The notes under the pieces: generated by a model
Told to the model about the DNA's origin: nothing
What the model saw: the letters and a program-made list of their open reading frames with translations, nothing else
Database searches by the model: none
Shown here: positions 11,617 to 24,600 of the stretch, piece after piece
Position numbering within the stretch: the first letter of the stretch is position 1
Layout: each line of letters starts with the position of its first letter
From: Cristatella mucedo
Taxonomy: Eukaryota; Bryozoa; Phylactolaemata; Cristatellidae
Reading direction: 5' to 3'
Length of the DNA stretch: 64,000 nucleotides
NCBI GenBank assembly: GCA_009760855.2
Contig: WPIO01000041.1
Location: forward strand, 2,612,501-2,676,500
Position numbers and translations under genes: made by a program

Positions 11617-11957
11617 CTGTGCTGGCAGACCTTGCGTTCATTGGAAATGTTTGAATGCATCATTTACTTGCAATCCGGCACGACGGTAGCTTCAGCTGTG
11701 TCTTCACTCACAGGCCGATATTTAAGAGCACTTTGCCCTGCATAGGTCAGCACTGCCTTCCATTCTTAGTACCAACAATCACAGAATGGCAATTGAGCCC
11801 ATCTAACCAACTGCAGCAATTACTGGGTCGTAGTCAAGGCAACTAGCAGGTCAGAGGTCATCCAGGAACTGAAAACCTGACCCAGCAGCTAAAGCTTTAC
11901 TTCCTGGTGTGCATAGGCAGCAGCTGCACGAGGTAGGTCGCACTCTCCCTCTCTCTC

Positions 11958-11959
<2 letters not shown>

Positions 11960-12027
<68 letters not shown>
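11960..12027 (+). repeat. (TC)n microsatellite
   Basis: About 68 bp of TC inside the partial second unit of composite repeat D, at the same internal position as the longer tract. Confidence 0.95.
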
Positions 12028-12030
<3 letters not shown>

Positions 12031-12107
12031 CAGTGCTGGCGGACCTTGCGTTCGCTGTGCTTACTAGTGCTTCTTTTGTTGCCGAACGATTCGATGCTCT
12101 CTTCGGA

Positions 12108-13030
12108 GACTGATCGTGGCTGACCAGCTGAACTCATTTATCGAAACCTCACATTTTGCTAGCAAGTTCCAGTCTGGCTTTAGAGCGAATCACTCCACAG
12201 AGTCAGCATTGCTTAGGTATACATCGACCCACTTACGAATGCAGACATGGGTAGAGTGTCTCTGCTGGTTTTGCCCGATCTTTCGGCAGCTTTTGACACC
12301 ATCGATCACAAAGTTCTTCTAGAGCGCCTCTCATCTCGCCTGGGCATCACTGACACTGCTCTGCAGTGGTTCAGGTTCTATCTCAGTGGGAGACTCCAGA
12401 GTATTGACGTGAATGGACAAAGATCATCTGAGGTACCTCTGAAATATGGAGTACCTCAGGGCTCCGTGCTAGGTCCGGTTCTTTTCATGGTTTATACTCC
12501 CCCTCTTGCTGATGTGATTGCCAAGCACAATCTAGGCTTTCACTTTTATGCGGATGACACTCAGTTGTACCATTGCTTTGATCCCTCCCAGCCTTCGACC
12601 ACCTCAAATTCACTCAACTCACTGCATGTATTGATGACATCCCCACATGGATGGCAGCACATTTTCTAAAAATAAATGATGATAAACCTGACTTACTAAT
12701 TATGGGCAAACCCAGTGTGATTCAAAAATTAAAAAGGCCGACGCTCAAAATTGGCTCTGCCAGCATATCTCCTGTTGAATCAGCTCGAAATCTAGGTGTC
12801 ATATTCCAAAGCGACCTCTCGTTAGACGACCATATCAGCTCCACAGTCAAATCTGCCTATTTTCAGCTTCATAGTATTGCTAAAATTCGGGCTTGTTTAG
12901 ATAAGGATACCACGTCCAAGTTGGTCCATGCATTCGTGACATCCTGTCTAGACTTCTGCAACTCACTGCTTAATGGTCTACAAGCATGTACGATCAGGCG
13001 ACTGCAGCTGGTGCAAAATTCAGCAGCTAG
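12108..13030 (+). mobile_element. LINE-B reverse transcriptase fragment
   Basis: Frame-broken RT of a CR1/L2-like LINE. In order it shows ADQLNSFIETS, an NHSTESALLR motif, VLPDLSAAFDTIDHKVLLER (RT motif A region), YGVPQGSVLGPVLF (motif B) and FYADDTQLY (motif C; YADD codons at 12547-12558). The LNDDKxDLLxMGKPS and SARNLGV stretches follow. At least two frameshifts separate the pieces. The 3' portion is replaced by an inverted copy of its own end. Confidence 0.9.
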
Positions 13031-13275
13031 ACAAGCTTAGTTGCTGAATTTTGCACCAGCTGCAATCGCCTGATCGCACATGCTTGTAGGCCAGTAAGCA
13101 GTGAGTTGAAGAAGTCTAGACGGGGTGTTACGGATGCATTAACTAACTTGGACGTGGTATCCTTATCTAAACAAGCCCGAATTTTAGCAATATTATGAAG
13201 CTAAAAGTAGGCAGATTTTACTTTTTAGCTGATGGGGTCGTTTAACGAAAGGACACTTTGGAACATGACATGACA
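13031..13275 (-). mobile_element. LINE-B fragment, inverted duplicate of 12796-13030
   Basis: Reads as the reverse complement of the end of the preceding copy, from 'tgctgaattttgcaccagct' back to the equivalent of the 'gacctctcgttagacgacca' block. Only a few bases lie between the arms. Confidence 0.85.
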
Positions 13276-13371
13276 CGGTTGCAGCGTGACCGGCACAGCC
13301 ATGCAACGAGTTGATTTGAACTGGTCAAAATGCTGTCGATAGAGTCAGGCAAATCAGTCTTGGTTTACTTT

Positions 13372-13500
13372 GGCAGCCCTCTCTAGGCCCAGGGTTTAAA
13401 GCACTTGCTTTAGAACACCGAGGTCGTGGGCTAGAGCCCTGTGGCATGTTTGATGGGATTGGATAGAGATTTGTTTTCTAGGGGTTATTCAAATGAATCG
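13372..13500 (+). mobile_element. SINE-2 copy
   Basis: A-box-like 'ctaggcccagggtttaaagc', B-box-like 'gaggtcgtgggctagagccc', 'ctgtggcatgt', then a tail resembling the LINE-B 3' end ('agagatttgttttctagggg'). It is followed directly by a TA/TG microsatellite, as the copy at 16728 is followed by TA repeats. Confidence 0.7.
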
Positions 13501-14154
<654 letters not shown>

Positions 14155-14460
14155 TACATTTACAATAGAAGCAGTAATAGATGTTTTTAGCTGGATATTT
14201 GGAAGTCTACGATGTTTGCGTGTACGTACCTATCTAAATCTGCAACTACACAAAGCAATAAGTGCGAAGTGGGTGTTGTGCAGGAGAGTTTTCCATAGGG
14301 CACTCAAAGCCTAAGCGGTCTTTATTTTAGCATCTCTTCGGTAGCCACAGTACTTCACCTCAAGTAATAAAGATGAAGTGAGAAGCACAGCGAGTCTGTC
14401 GGGGGCCACTGTCGAGGAAGTAAATAGCTTGGAAGTATCTGCTCCGGGCGACTGGAAAGA
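14155..14460. repeat. dispersed duplicate block, first copy, with LINE-A 3' end
   Basis: The segment 14155-14345 is repeated at 14765-14950. Shared text includes 'ttttagctggatatttgga', 'caataagtgcgaagtgggtg' and 'caggagagttttccataggg'. The latter part, up to about 14460, is a diverged LINE-A 3' end on the minus strand. Confidence 0.65.
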
Positions 14461-14764
14461 GAAAGAATTTTGCTCTGTATCCGTTGAGTAGCTGTAGCCA
14501 TCGCAGCTCCATCAGCAAAGGAGACACGTTAATTAACCTTTAGGATTTGTTGACTTTCCTTTCAGCTTTATTCAGCACCAGCCGTACTGGCATTGTTTTA
14601 GTTGTACGGAACAACAATGCTCAAAACGGCAGTAAAATCAAGTTCTCGGATTTCTTGGATTCTAGTTCTTTCCGGGTCGCTATAGTGTGGCTGTTGACCC
14701 TCTAATCTACCTGTACTTTACTTTAATCACTAGCAGCAGAGAGCCAGCATGTCTAGGTCCACGT

Positions 14765-14950
14765 GCACGATAGAAGTAGCAATAGATATCTTTAGCTGGA
14801 TATTTGGAACCCTACGATATTTCCATGTACGTACGTATCTAAATCTGGAACTACCCAAAGCAATAAGTGCGAAGTGGGTGTTGTGCAGGAGAGTTTTCCA
14901 TAGGGCACTAAAAGCCTAAGCTGCTTTATTTTAGCATCTCTTCGGTATAA
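14765..14950. repeat. dispersed duplicate block, second copy
   Basis: About 185 bp repeating 14155-14345 with scattered substitutions. The spacing of about 610 bp and shared LINE-A-derived end suggest a local duplication. Between the copies (14461-14764) I see no gene. Confidence 0.65.
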
Positions 14951-15224
14951 CCTTTCACCTTTCGGATTTGTTCTGGGTCACTATACTGTGGTTTATTACA
15001 ATGTTCCTTTCGTTGGTATATCCTCTGGTCTGGGCATCATTGGTAGTACTCTACAGTGGTTTGAGACCCCAAAATTATCAGCTATTATTAAATTAAAGCC
15101 TACTTTTCAGCGACCAAGAGTCATCCATTTTGACTTCACTGAAGTCTGAAATCTTTGGAAGAGTCTGCATTCATTTCCAACACACCTAATGCCGGCCACT
15201 AAATGATAATAATAATGACACACT

Positions 15225-15777
15225 TGGTAAAATGCCCCCAGATTAGCCACTGACGTCGGGAGTGAGTTCCAGATTTTAAGGGTATAAGAACTAAAGGCAC
15301 GGTTTGCAAAGGATTTAAGGTTTCTACGAGGTAAACAGATTCCGAAAAGCAAGTGGTATGATGCTTGTCCTGATGCAGGAGTAGATCTGATTGGTAGGCT
15401 GGAGCCAAAGAGTGGAGGGACCTAAGATTGAGCTACTAAACCTTGAAGGCGATCAGTTGCTTGACAGGTAGTCAGTGCAGGTCGGCAAGAAGTAGTGTGA
15501 CGTGGCAACTGCGACGCTCACGACAGACAAGCCTAGCTGGAGAGTTCTGCACTTATCTAATCGCCTGATTGCACATGCTGATAGGCCAGCAAGCAGTGAG
15601 TTACCGAAGTCAAGACGGGATCTCACAAATGGGCCAACACAAATGGGCCAACATGGGCCAACTTCAATGTGGCATCCTGGCTAAACAAGTACGAATTTAA
15701 GCAACGTTATGCAGCTGAAAGTAGGCAGATTTGATTGTGGAGCTGATGTCATCATGTAACGAAGGGTCAGTAGCTGA
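15225..15777 (-). mobile_element. LINE-B coding fragment, inverted
   Basis: The minus strand contains the C-terminal LINE-B region (AYQSDLLLHQDKH, NLKSFANRAFSSYTLKIWNSLP). It has many frame breaks and a small expansion of 'aaatgggccaac' near 15626-15662. Confidence 0.75.
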
Positions 15778-16519
<742 letters not shown>

Positions 16520-16727
16520 TAGCTACAAAGCTTCAAAGCTACAGCACAAGTCAGGATCAATCTAGGTCAGTAGCAGGGACATATCGCTGAAGGTCTGGCA
16601 TGTAGGCGGATTTCTTGAAATGAAAATTGACCGTCTACTCAAGCACAGAACGGGTGCTCGGCTCTGTGCAAATTGCACGTGCAGTGCCTTCAATTTCGAC
16701 GAACTCCTGCTTTAGCTATCGGTTTAC

Positions 16728-16858
16728 TTAGGTAGCCCTGGTCTAGCGGTTTAAGGCACTAGCTTTAGAACACCGAGGTCGTGGGCTAGAGCTCTGTGGC
16801 ATGTATGATGCGACTGGATAGTGATTAGCTTTTCTTGGGGCTATTCAAATTAATTGCA
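16728..16858 (+). mobile_element. SINE-2 copy
   Basis: Best-preserved SINE-2 head: 'cctggtctagcggtttaagg' resembles a tRNA A-box/D-arm and 'gaggtcgtgggctagagct' the B-box region. The tail 'agtgattagcttttcttggg' resembles the LINE-B end. A TA tract follows. Confidence 0.7.
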
Positions 16859-16875
16859 CATATATATATATCTTA

Positions 16876-16954
<79 letters not shown>
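16859..16954 (+). repeat. (TA)n microsatellite
   Basis: Nearly pure TA with small interruptions at 16871-16883. Confidence 0.97.
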
Positions 16955-16955
<1 letters not shown>

Positions 16956-16956
<1 letters not shown>

Positions 16957-19541
16957 TAAAGCAGAGGGATGGAAATGCTAATTTATTGTCCATATAGGAC
17001 CTGAGGATGCGAAGATGCTGAAACTGGTGCAGCAGTTCAGCTAGGTACGAAGGAGCCAAGCCGTGGCATGCCTTGCTGGTCAGCGTTCGAATTTTGCTCT
17101 ATATCCGTTGATCAACCAGCAGCCATTCTAGCTCTTTTAACAAAGAAGATACGTGCTCAAACCTCTGGGACTTGAAGACTAGCCTTGCAGCCATATTCAT
17201 AGTCAGCTGCAGTAACCTAGTTGCTTCCTTTGGTAGCCCAGCCAAAATGGAATTACAATAATCAAGCCGAGACAGAACAAAGGAGCTAGTTGAATATTTT
17301 ACAAGCCACTTTGAAATACAGCTCGTAATCTTGGATAGGGATGGGACGTCATGGCTAGCTGTAGAAGCAGTTTTCTGAATGAAGCTTTAAAAAATTTCGA
17401 GCACGTGGTGATGGTCACACAACAGCATCACCTATTAGAAGAGCAAAGCCTTTTAGTCCAGCCACATGCTTAGGGTGTCCTATGAGCAGCAGCTTAATTC
17501 TATCGCCATGTAGTGTCGTGAAATTTTCCGACATCCAGGATCGAATGTTGGCAAGGCAAGCATTCAGTTTGTCTGTTGCTGCAGCAGATTCTGAAGGTTT
17601 GAATGACAAATACAGCTGAGTTTCGTCAGCATAAAAGTGACATCCTACTCCATGAGCATTATTACCTTTTCCCAGCGGTTGAGTAGAAATGGATAATAGC
17701 TAGGGACCGAGTACAAACCCTTGAGGGACCGACTCCACAGGTGACCCGTCTCGTGTTTGCGACGGGTATTGAGCACGATCTGACAAGAACGATTTAAACC
17801 ACACCAGTGCTTCGTCCCCATGACCGATCGCTGTTCTCAATCGTTCAAGCAGAACATCGTGATCAATGGTGTCGAAGGCAGCTGAAAGATCTAGCAGAGC
17901 TATGGCAGTGACGTTATCGTCGTCGTTGCCACGTACAATTTCATTGTTAAACCGGGAGAGAGCAGTTTCGGTGGAGTGCTGCCTCTTGAAGCATGATTGA
18001 AGTGTTTCTGCCATTTCATTCTTAAAAATGTGTTCAACCAACTGCTTGGCAACAATTTTTTCAAAGATTTTTGGCAAGAAAGGAAGAGGGAAAAGTGGCC
18101 GATAGTTTGCAAGGACCTCTGCATCTAATGCAGGCTTTTTAAGAATGGGTCTAACGATTGCCGATTTGAAGAACTTTGGGACGACCTCTTTTCCCAGAGA
18201 AGCATTAAAAATCTCGTTATGGCAGGGCTAAGTTAGTTCACCAGTAAAGACCACAGAGATGATGGTAAAGGGTCTTCAGAAGACGAGCTCTTTTTGCTAG
18301 ACCTTATTAAGGTAGCAACATTGCATGTAGAAACCTCGGAGAACCTTTTAAGGAAGTTCACAGGTTAGGATACCCCAATTGCTGTAGTCGTAGGAGGCTT
18401 TATGGAGGTACGAATGTGCGCAATTTTTTAAGTAAAGAAGACCGACAACTTGTCGGCTGAGCCCTTAATATCTGGGGAATCAGACCTCTCAGCATTGGCC
18501 AGTAAATGGTTTACTATCTTATAAATATTTTTAGGGTTCGAATGGCAGGAATTCAGTTTTCGGATGAAAAAAGAAGCCCTCCCTTTTTTAAGCTGACGGG
18601 TGTAAAATCGAAGGAAGTCTTTAAAATTGACTAGATCTGCGTCAGACCCCGGTTTGTTGCGACGACGTTGTAGCCTTCGCTTAACCCGGCACATCTTTAG
18701 GAGTTTTTTGTAAATTGAAATGAATCTCCACGACGTTGTACAGTGATAGAGCGAATGGGAGCATGCTTGTCAAGTGCACTCCTGAGTGTCATGTTCATCG
18801 CATCTGTGAGGGTATCGAGGCTGCCGGTCGAGTCTGAATGCACATCAAGAAGACCTGCACCACAAACAGATTTCAAAAACGTGTCTGTGTCAATGCTTCG
18901 TAAGGTTTTCGCTTGACAAGTTCGACACTACCCTGTACGTACAAGGAAGCAGGAACAGTAAGCAAGAGCGAACAATAATCCCAGATCTTTAGTGGGCATA
19001 CCACAAGGTCAGTGGCTAGGACATCCATAGCGATCACGAAATCTAAAATATGGCCGCCGATGTGGGTGGTATGATTGACGTGTTGGACCAAACTAAAATT
19101 CTACAGACAGTCAAGAAATGAGGGGACGTGGCTGTTGATAGGGTTGTCAACCTGAACATTGAATTCTCCTACAATCAGTGACGGCCTTTCACACGATAAT
19201 ATTTTAGAGAGGAACTCTGAAAAATCCTCTATTAACAAGTTAATACAGCCAGAAGGAGGCCGGTATAACACAACAGTGAGAGGCATTGTCTTTTATGAAG
19301 ACCTGATTAAAAACCGATTCAAACGATGGCCCATGTGAAAAACTGCACACGTTATGGCCAAACGGTTCGCGAAGTACAATTGCAGCCTGCCACCAATCTT
19401 GTCAGAACGCTTGGACTGATAAAATGAGAACCCGGGTGGCGTGGTCTCAGAAATACAGCTACTGGAACAAGGCATCATCCAAGTTTCGGTAAGCAGGAAT
19501 GCATCTAGCTTTTCCTGGACGACCTGATCGTGGATAAGTAT
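16956..19541 (-). mobile_element. LINE-A, endonuclease and RT body (interrupted copy)
   Basis: Long but decayed CR1/L2-like LINE on the minus strand. From its 5' side it shows an APE-type endonuclease in pieces (DAFLLTETWM, VVLYRPPSG, VGEFNVQVD, HILDFVIA; the usual catalytic SDH reads WDY). A linker follows, then RT: MPKIFEKIVAKQLVEHIF, RQHSTETALSRF, LLDLSAAFDTIDHDVLLERL and VPQGFVLGP, then LNACLANIRSWMSENF. Frameshifts and stops separate the parts. The 5' part continues past a LINE-B insertion at 19926-20340. Confidence 0.88.
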
Positions 19542-19925
19542 CCTTTGAAGACCGTGCATTTAGTTGGTATGCTCCCAAAGCCTGGAAATCCCTCCAGACT
19601 TGCGTTACAACATCCCCTGACTTGACGACATTTAAAAAAGAACTTAAAAACACACCTATTCCGGACAGCATTTAGTGGGTCCGTGTGATTCGTCCTTCAT
19701 GTGCTTATGGGTGCTGACACTGTGCGTGCTGCCACTAACCACATTTGCATACTGACCCTGTGCATGTCACCCTTAACCATGTTATTCGTATTGTTTATCA
19801 AGCATGATGTTACTCACCATTCAATTGCATTTCCCTTTGCAGCAAATGTAAAGCGCCTAGAGAGTCATGTAGTGCTCTGAGGGCGCTTTGTCAAGTGCAT
19901 TATTATCATTATTGTTATTAATATT
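19542..19925 (+). mobile_element. LINE-B 3' end nested inside LINE-A
   Basis: Starts in the terminal coding segment (FSSYAPKAWNSL-like), continues through the 3' non-coding block and ends in an ATT-rich tail. The LINE-A frame resumes on the other side. A 9-bp direct repeat with one mismatch (taagtatcc before, taagtaacc after) flanks it and is a plausible target-site duplication. Confidence 0.85.
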
Positions 19926-20340
19926 AAGTAACCCCTTGGTTTTTAGCGAGCGGACATTTAGTACGCGAAATTTAAGAGTCAGTCCAACAAATGGGCAACG
20001 GCGATGGATTGGCTTGTATTAACGTCAGCGTGTACCCAGGCCGGTGGAAGCAGGCCCTTCGAATCTATTTGAATTGGACCTCAGTAATGGCAGCCGGTTG
20101 ATGTTTCGCAGCGTGCTGGGCCACTACAAGTGGGCTACTACCACAGCAAGTACTAAACAGCGCTTTAAACTTGCGATTCATGGGTTTGTTAGCCGAGCGG
20201 TTGATAGGGTGAACGAAGCATGCAGGAAGGTTCTCACTGACCCACTGAAGAAGGCCCGCCGGTAGGTATCGACTAATGGCGATGTCGCACCGTATTCCCA
20301 GCAGGTCCTGTTTTGTGCAGCACATTCGAGGATAGCTCAT
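19926..20340 (-). mobile_element. LINE-A 5' part beyond the nested insertion
   Basis: The minus strand gives KFRVLNVRSLKTKG next to the insertion, the usual opening of an APE endonuclease domain. Upstream there is a 91-codon frame (20065-20340) without recognisable domain that may belong to the LINE 5' region. From 20341 to about 20600 I see nothing definite. Confidence 0.65.
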
Positions 20341-20712
20341 AAAGAGTCACAGCGAAGATATCAGCGGAATACCGAAAGTATCGCTGAGAAACCAGGTAAA
20401 GGTCCACACCACGCTAGGAGCCGCCCGTGGCCGCTCTATAACACGGGGAGCAATATCATTGAAACGATCTATCTCGTTTAAGTATTCGCTTGACTTGTCT
20501 TCAACTTTAGCTGGTTTAATAGCAAATAATTGAAGCCCTTCGAACGTTCGCTTACAATTTTCTTATTATTCTTACCTAGAGTTCCGACTAGTTACTGCTG
20601 AATGTGTAACGAAGCATTGAATGTACTTTTACTATTGACTGCTTATAAAGAAGTTTTATCTGCTATATTAACTTTGAAAAGTTTTTTCAACGCTCCAGGT
20701 ACAGCCTATTGT

Positions 20713-21693
20713 ATGAATATGATGAAACAAGATCCATTTCACTGCTGCTGCGTTTGCAATGAGTTACTCCAAGATCCGATCTTGCTCAGTTGTCTGCACA
20801 ACTGCTGCAAGAGCTGCATGTTGAAAGAAACTGCCCAGTTAGATGACAAGCGGATGACGTGCCCAGAATGCATGACCATCGAAAATGTCGCCGTGGTGCA
20901 GCCGAATCTTTTCATAGTTAAGAAGCAATTTTCTTCTGATGAAAAGTGTTATGCATGCCTACAGAAAAGATACGATTGTTTTTCGGCGGCTCATTGTTAC
21001 TGCAAACAATGTGATAAAGCGTTCTGTGCTGATTGCTCAGAAGACCACAAAATACACGCAATGAACCACATCGTGGAACCACTGGATTTGTACTGCACAA
21101 ACCGGAGCTCTACTGCACAATGTCCGGAACACCAGAAACAACTAGAATACATGTGCTTCTCGTGTTTGAGGCTCAGGTGTATCGATTGCATTAACGCTGA
21201 GTGCATACCTGGGAAACACAAATTCAACATTTGTGCTTCTGAAGCCGTTAAAACCAAGATGGACAGTAAAAGAAAATACATATCCGACTATTTAATGCAA
21301 ATAGAGGATCTATCTGCCAAGCTCAATCCGGGTAAATGGCTTTCGGAAGTTAATACAGCACGAAAAGCATGCTGTGAAACCCTCTTTAAGAATAAAACAG
21401 CTGCTCTGGATTGCCTTGATGATTGCTTTTCGGCAGCTCAAAACGATCTTGAAGAATTGAGTGACAAGCTGAGTGCCGAGGTGTCATCCAGAGTGGAAGA
21501 AATTGATCAGCTGAAACTTAACGCCTCCACAGCTGTGGAATATGGTAGGCTCGTGCTGAATTGCGACTCTCCTAAATGGTTCTGTGATCAGTCTGACCGG
21601 ATCGCATTGTGTCTTGAAAAGCATGTCCAACGGCTCTCGGCATTATCCACGGCTCGTGCAAGCACAGACCGCCCAGCAGTACAAAGAAATTAG
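20713..21693 (+). CDS. TRIM-type gene, exon 1: RING, two B-boxes, coiled coil
   Basis: I prefer the ATG at 20713 because it puts the RING near the N terminus and a pyrimidine-rich AG (20697-20698) just before could be an acceptor. The frame is also open from an ATG at 20602. RING: C12-x2-C15, C27-x-H29, C32-x2-C35, C50-x2-C53, a C3HC4 pattern. B-box1 spans about 79-115 (CYAC, HCYCKQCDKAFCADC, then His residues). B-box2 spans about 137-169 (CPEH, CFSC, CIDC, H). A long helical region follows (about 185-310) with the TRIM-like VEYGRLVL motif. The frame ends at TAG 21691. Confidence 0.85.
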   Translation: MNMMKQDPFHCCCVCNELLQDPILLSCLHNCCKSCMLKETAQLDDKRMTCPECMTIENVAVVQPNLFIVKKQFSSDEKCYACLQKRYDCFSAAHCYCKQCDKAFCADCSEDHKIHAMNHIVEPLDLYCTNRSSTAQCPEHQKQLEYMCFSCLRLRCIDCINAECIPGKHKFNICASEAVKTKMDSKRKYISDYLMQIEDLSAKLNPGKWLSEVNTARKACCETLFKNKTAALDCLDDCFSAAQNDLEELSDKLSAEVSSRVEEIDQLKLNASTAVEYGRLVLNCDSPKWFCDQSDRIALCLEKHVQRLSALSTARASTDRPAVQRN

Positions 21694-24600
21694 TCAGACG
21701 CCATCAGGAACTTGTTGCTAAAGGCACTAATTGGTACACCGGAGTTATATTCAGGTAAGTAGTGCACGCAAAGTCCAAAAGTGAGTTTACATTTACATTG
21801 CGTAAATTTATTCAGGTTGCTTACATGAGTTGTTCTTCACGACTTTGTCCTCGAGTTAATGTTTGCGACTCCTATGGTAGGCGATCCTTTATTGCCAATG
21901 CAAGCTATGGTGACGGCCTAAGCTTTCATCGGCAATTGGGTCTTCTTCTGTTGTCCTAAAAGAGACTGTTAAATCAGTTAGTATTCATTTACTTATTCAT
22001 TCTAACAGAATTTATTTATTTACTTATTTATTCTAGCAGACTGCTATTCTCTATATCTTAATATCCCCAGATTTGGTTATAAGACTTCATAGTTAGGAGC
22101 GTTTGTTGCCTCGATAGACATAAAGTCTTTATCACCGAAATAGTTACGTAAGCAGTGCTTAATTTCGGGGGAAAATGCTGACAAAACCGGTGCTGTAATG
22201 CCCTCACTGCAGGATCTTCTGATTTTGTGTTAGTCTTGTTAGGATGGCTTCGAAGGAAGCCATACATTTAAAGTGTGCTATCTTGTGATTTTAGTGCAAT
22301 ATGAATTCCCACTATTTAGCTTCTGCGAATATTAAGCCTCGTATCAAAACTTTGTTTAGCTTTGAAGATGTGGCTTCAAAATGTACCAGCAGTCCGTAAT
22401 AGCATGAGACTAGGACTATATAAGAATAGGAATAGGACTGAATAGGACTGAGAATAGGACTGCCCAACCACACTCCGACTCAGAGCTAAACCTTAGCCGA
22501 CTTAATCTCTTAATCGAAGGGCAACGACATCTGCAGATTTTGCCAGTGTTGTAACAACCTAGTCTTCTTTCTTGATCTGATCATCCATTTTACAATTCTG
22601 ATATTTGCCCATAATCTCGGTATTTCCTATCATTTGTGTGTAAATAGCTTTTTTATCTGGGTTTAGCAAAACCTAAGCAAGAAAACGATGGCGATCAGCA
22701 TGACGTCCAGAAGCAGCTAGCTGCTGTCGAGGAAAGACTGCAAGCATTGCGGGAGCTGCAAAGGAAACTACGAGAGGAGGAAGAAAAGATCGTCATCAAA
22801 TTGCCAAGTATTTCCATTGAAATCATTTGAAGTTACGTTTCAGATTGAGTTTCTGGTTGCTGGTATTGGATGCACCTTTGCCTCTAAAAAAAATCCTAGC
22901 TGATTAAACAGCCTCTTTTTGTATAGCGACAGAAGAGCCTTTACGGCTATCACCACCGCTTGCAGTGGCGATAAAGGATCGCCCACTGCAGGAATCGAAC
23001 CCACGACCTCGGGACCGAGGTCGTGAAAGCAACCGCCTTACCTAGTGTGCCATCACGGCTCGCCGCTATGATGTTTCTTCAGGCAACATCAGTTAGAAAT
23101 CTGTTGCACAGCATGCCCTTGAATAGATCTGTGTGCGATGCCTTGAGCAGGTTTATTCGATTATTTATCACTTATTGTCAATATTACTTATTTATAATCA
23201 GGCAGGGCTTTCGAGCAGCGCCATTTACTGGACTCGCTGGCACGATTGAGATCCGAATCGATTTCGAGAGTACTTTGTGCATCAAGGCATCCAGCTTGCT
23301 GGGCTTGCTTTCGCCTCTTCAGCCTACTCCTCCAATCTCCGAGGTGGGCTCTCAGTTATGTGCTCGTCAGAATAAAGTCATCTCGTCTTCTTATGCACTA
23401 AATTGAAATGGTTTGGTTGTCGAGCATTTGGCTCATACGTGCCGTAAGTTTGGAACCCACTTCCGGCTTCGGTCTTTGCCTGCTAACCATACCCTTGAAT
23501 ACTTTTAGCTTAGGTTTGGCTCAAGCTATATCTTGAAAGCAGTGGATTATTCATCTGGCAGATAAATACCTTGGACTCTCTTCTTTGACTGCTCTCCGTT
23601 CAACAGCTAAATATATTGAGCCATTCAAAAGGTTTTATGAAATTGTATTTGTAGAGAGCCTAGAAAGAGATTCATTTCTCTGAGGGTGCTATACGAATGT
23701 ATCATTATCATTATATCTTAATAATATAGTCTCCTTATAGAGAAAACTCTTCGATCTGCTTGTTTTGTTTTTCAAAATTGGCTTTGAGCTTCCGTGCAAT
23801 TTGACAAGAAGCATCCTGGGTAGGACTTATGGTGGCATCGTCACAACTCGGTCCAGCTACAAATGCCAGCAGCATTTGTTTCTATCGACCATGAGACCAT
23901 TCTCGAACCATAGATAACAACGGCTTTGATGAGCCTCGCCGCGATTCAAATCATCTAATTATTTCTGCAGTACGTTTAGAATACGTATAACAACTGACCG
24001 CTAGGTTGATCAGCAGCTGGGTGGCTAACTTTAAGTCCTTGTTACAATTTAAGAGCAGAAGAAATAGCACGCGAATGTGAGTCGGATCTGTGAGATCAGA
24101 GAGTAGTTGTCGATGCCCAACGGTGCAGAGTACTGTGGGCCTCACTTGTCAGATCTTTTGCTAACGTTAACGCCCACGTAGGAACGCTAGGCTATAGATT
24201 TTGACATGCTAAGACGTTGCGTTGCTCGCAAGGCAGCGTCACTAGCTTTAAGATCAGCCGGCCAGAGCTACAAGCTGGCATGGAGCCTCTTCTCATCACT
24301 CGTGTTGGGCTAGCTTCTTTGGTCGTAGCCCAATGATGGGCACGTGAATGAAGCGATGAGGTAAATGGCATCGTATCTATATCGTCATATCCGGAGACTG
24401 TCTTTGTCGGCTTTACCATCGTCTCTGTTTTTCTGCACTCACTTGATAGAGATAACTGGGTACCGAATTAAAGAGAAGGTATGTACTTATTACGAAAGTA
24501 TCTCCAAGTGGCAATACCCAGCTATTTCTTTCTCATTTACTGTCTCAAGACCATTTTGGCATTAACTGGTCGTCCTTAATGAATGAATCGAGAGAGAAAT

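Noticed and set aside
22990-23062. Functional tRNA gene
   Set aside because: A- and B-boxes are present, but the sequence continues into a body shared with copies at 38313, 54342 and 62450, so it is a tRNA-derived SINE.
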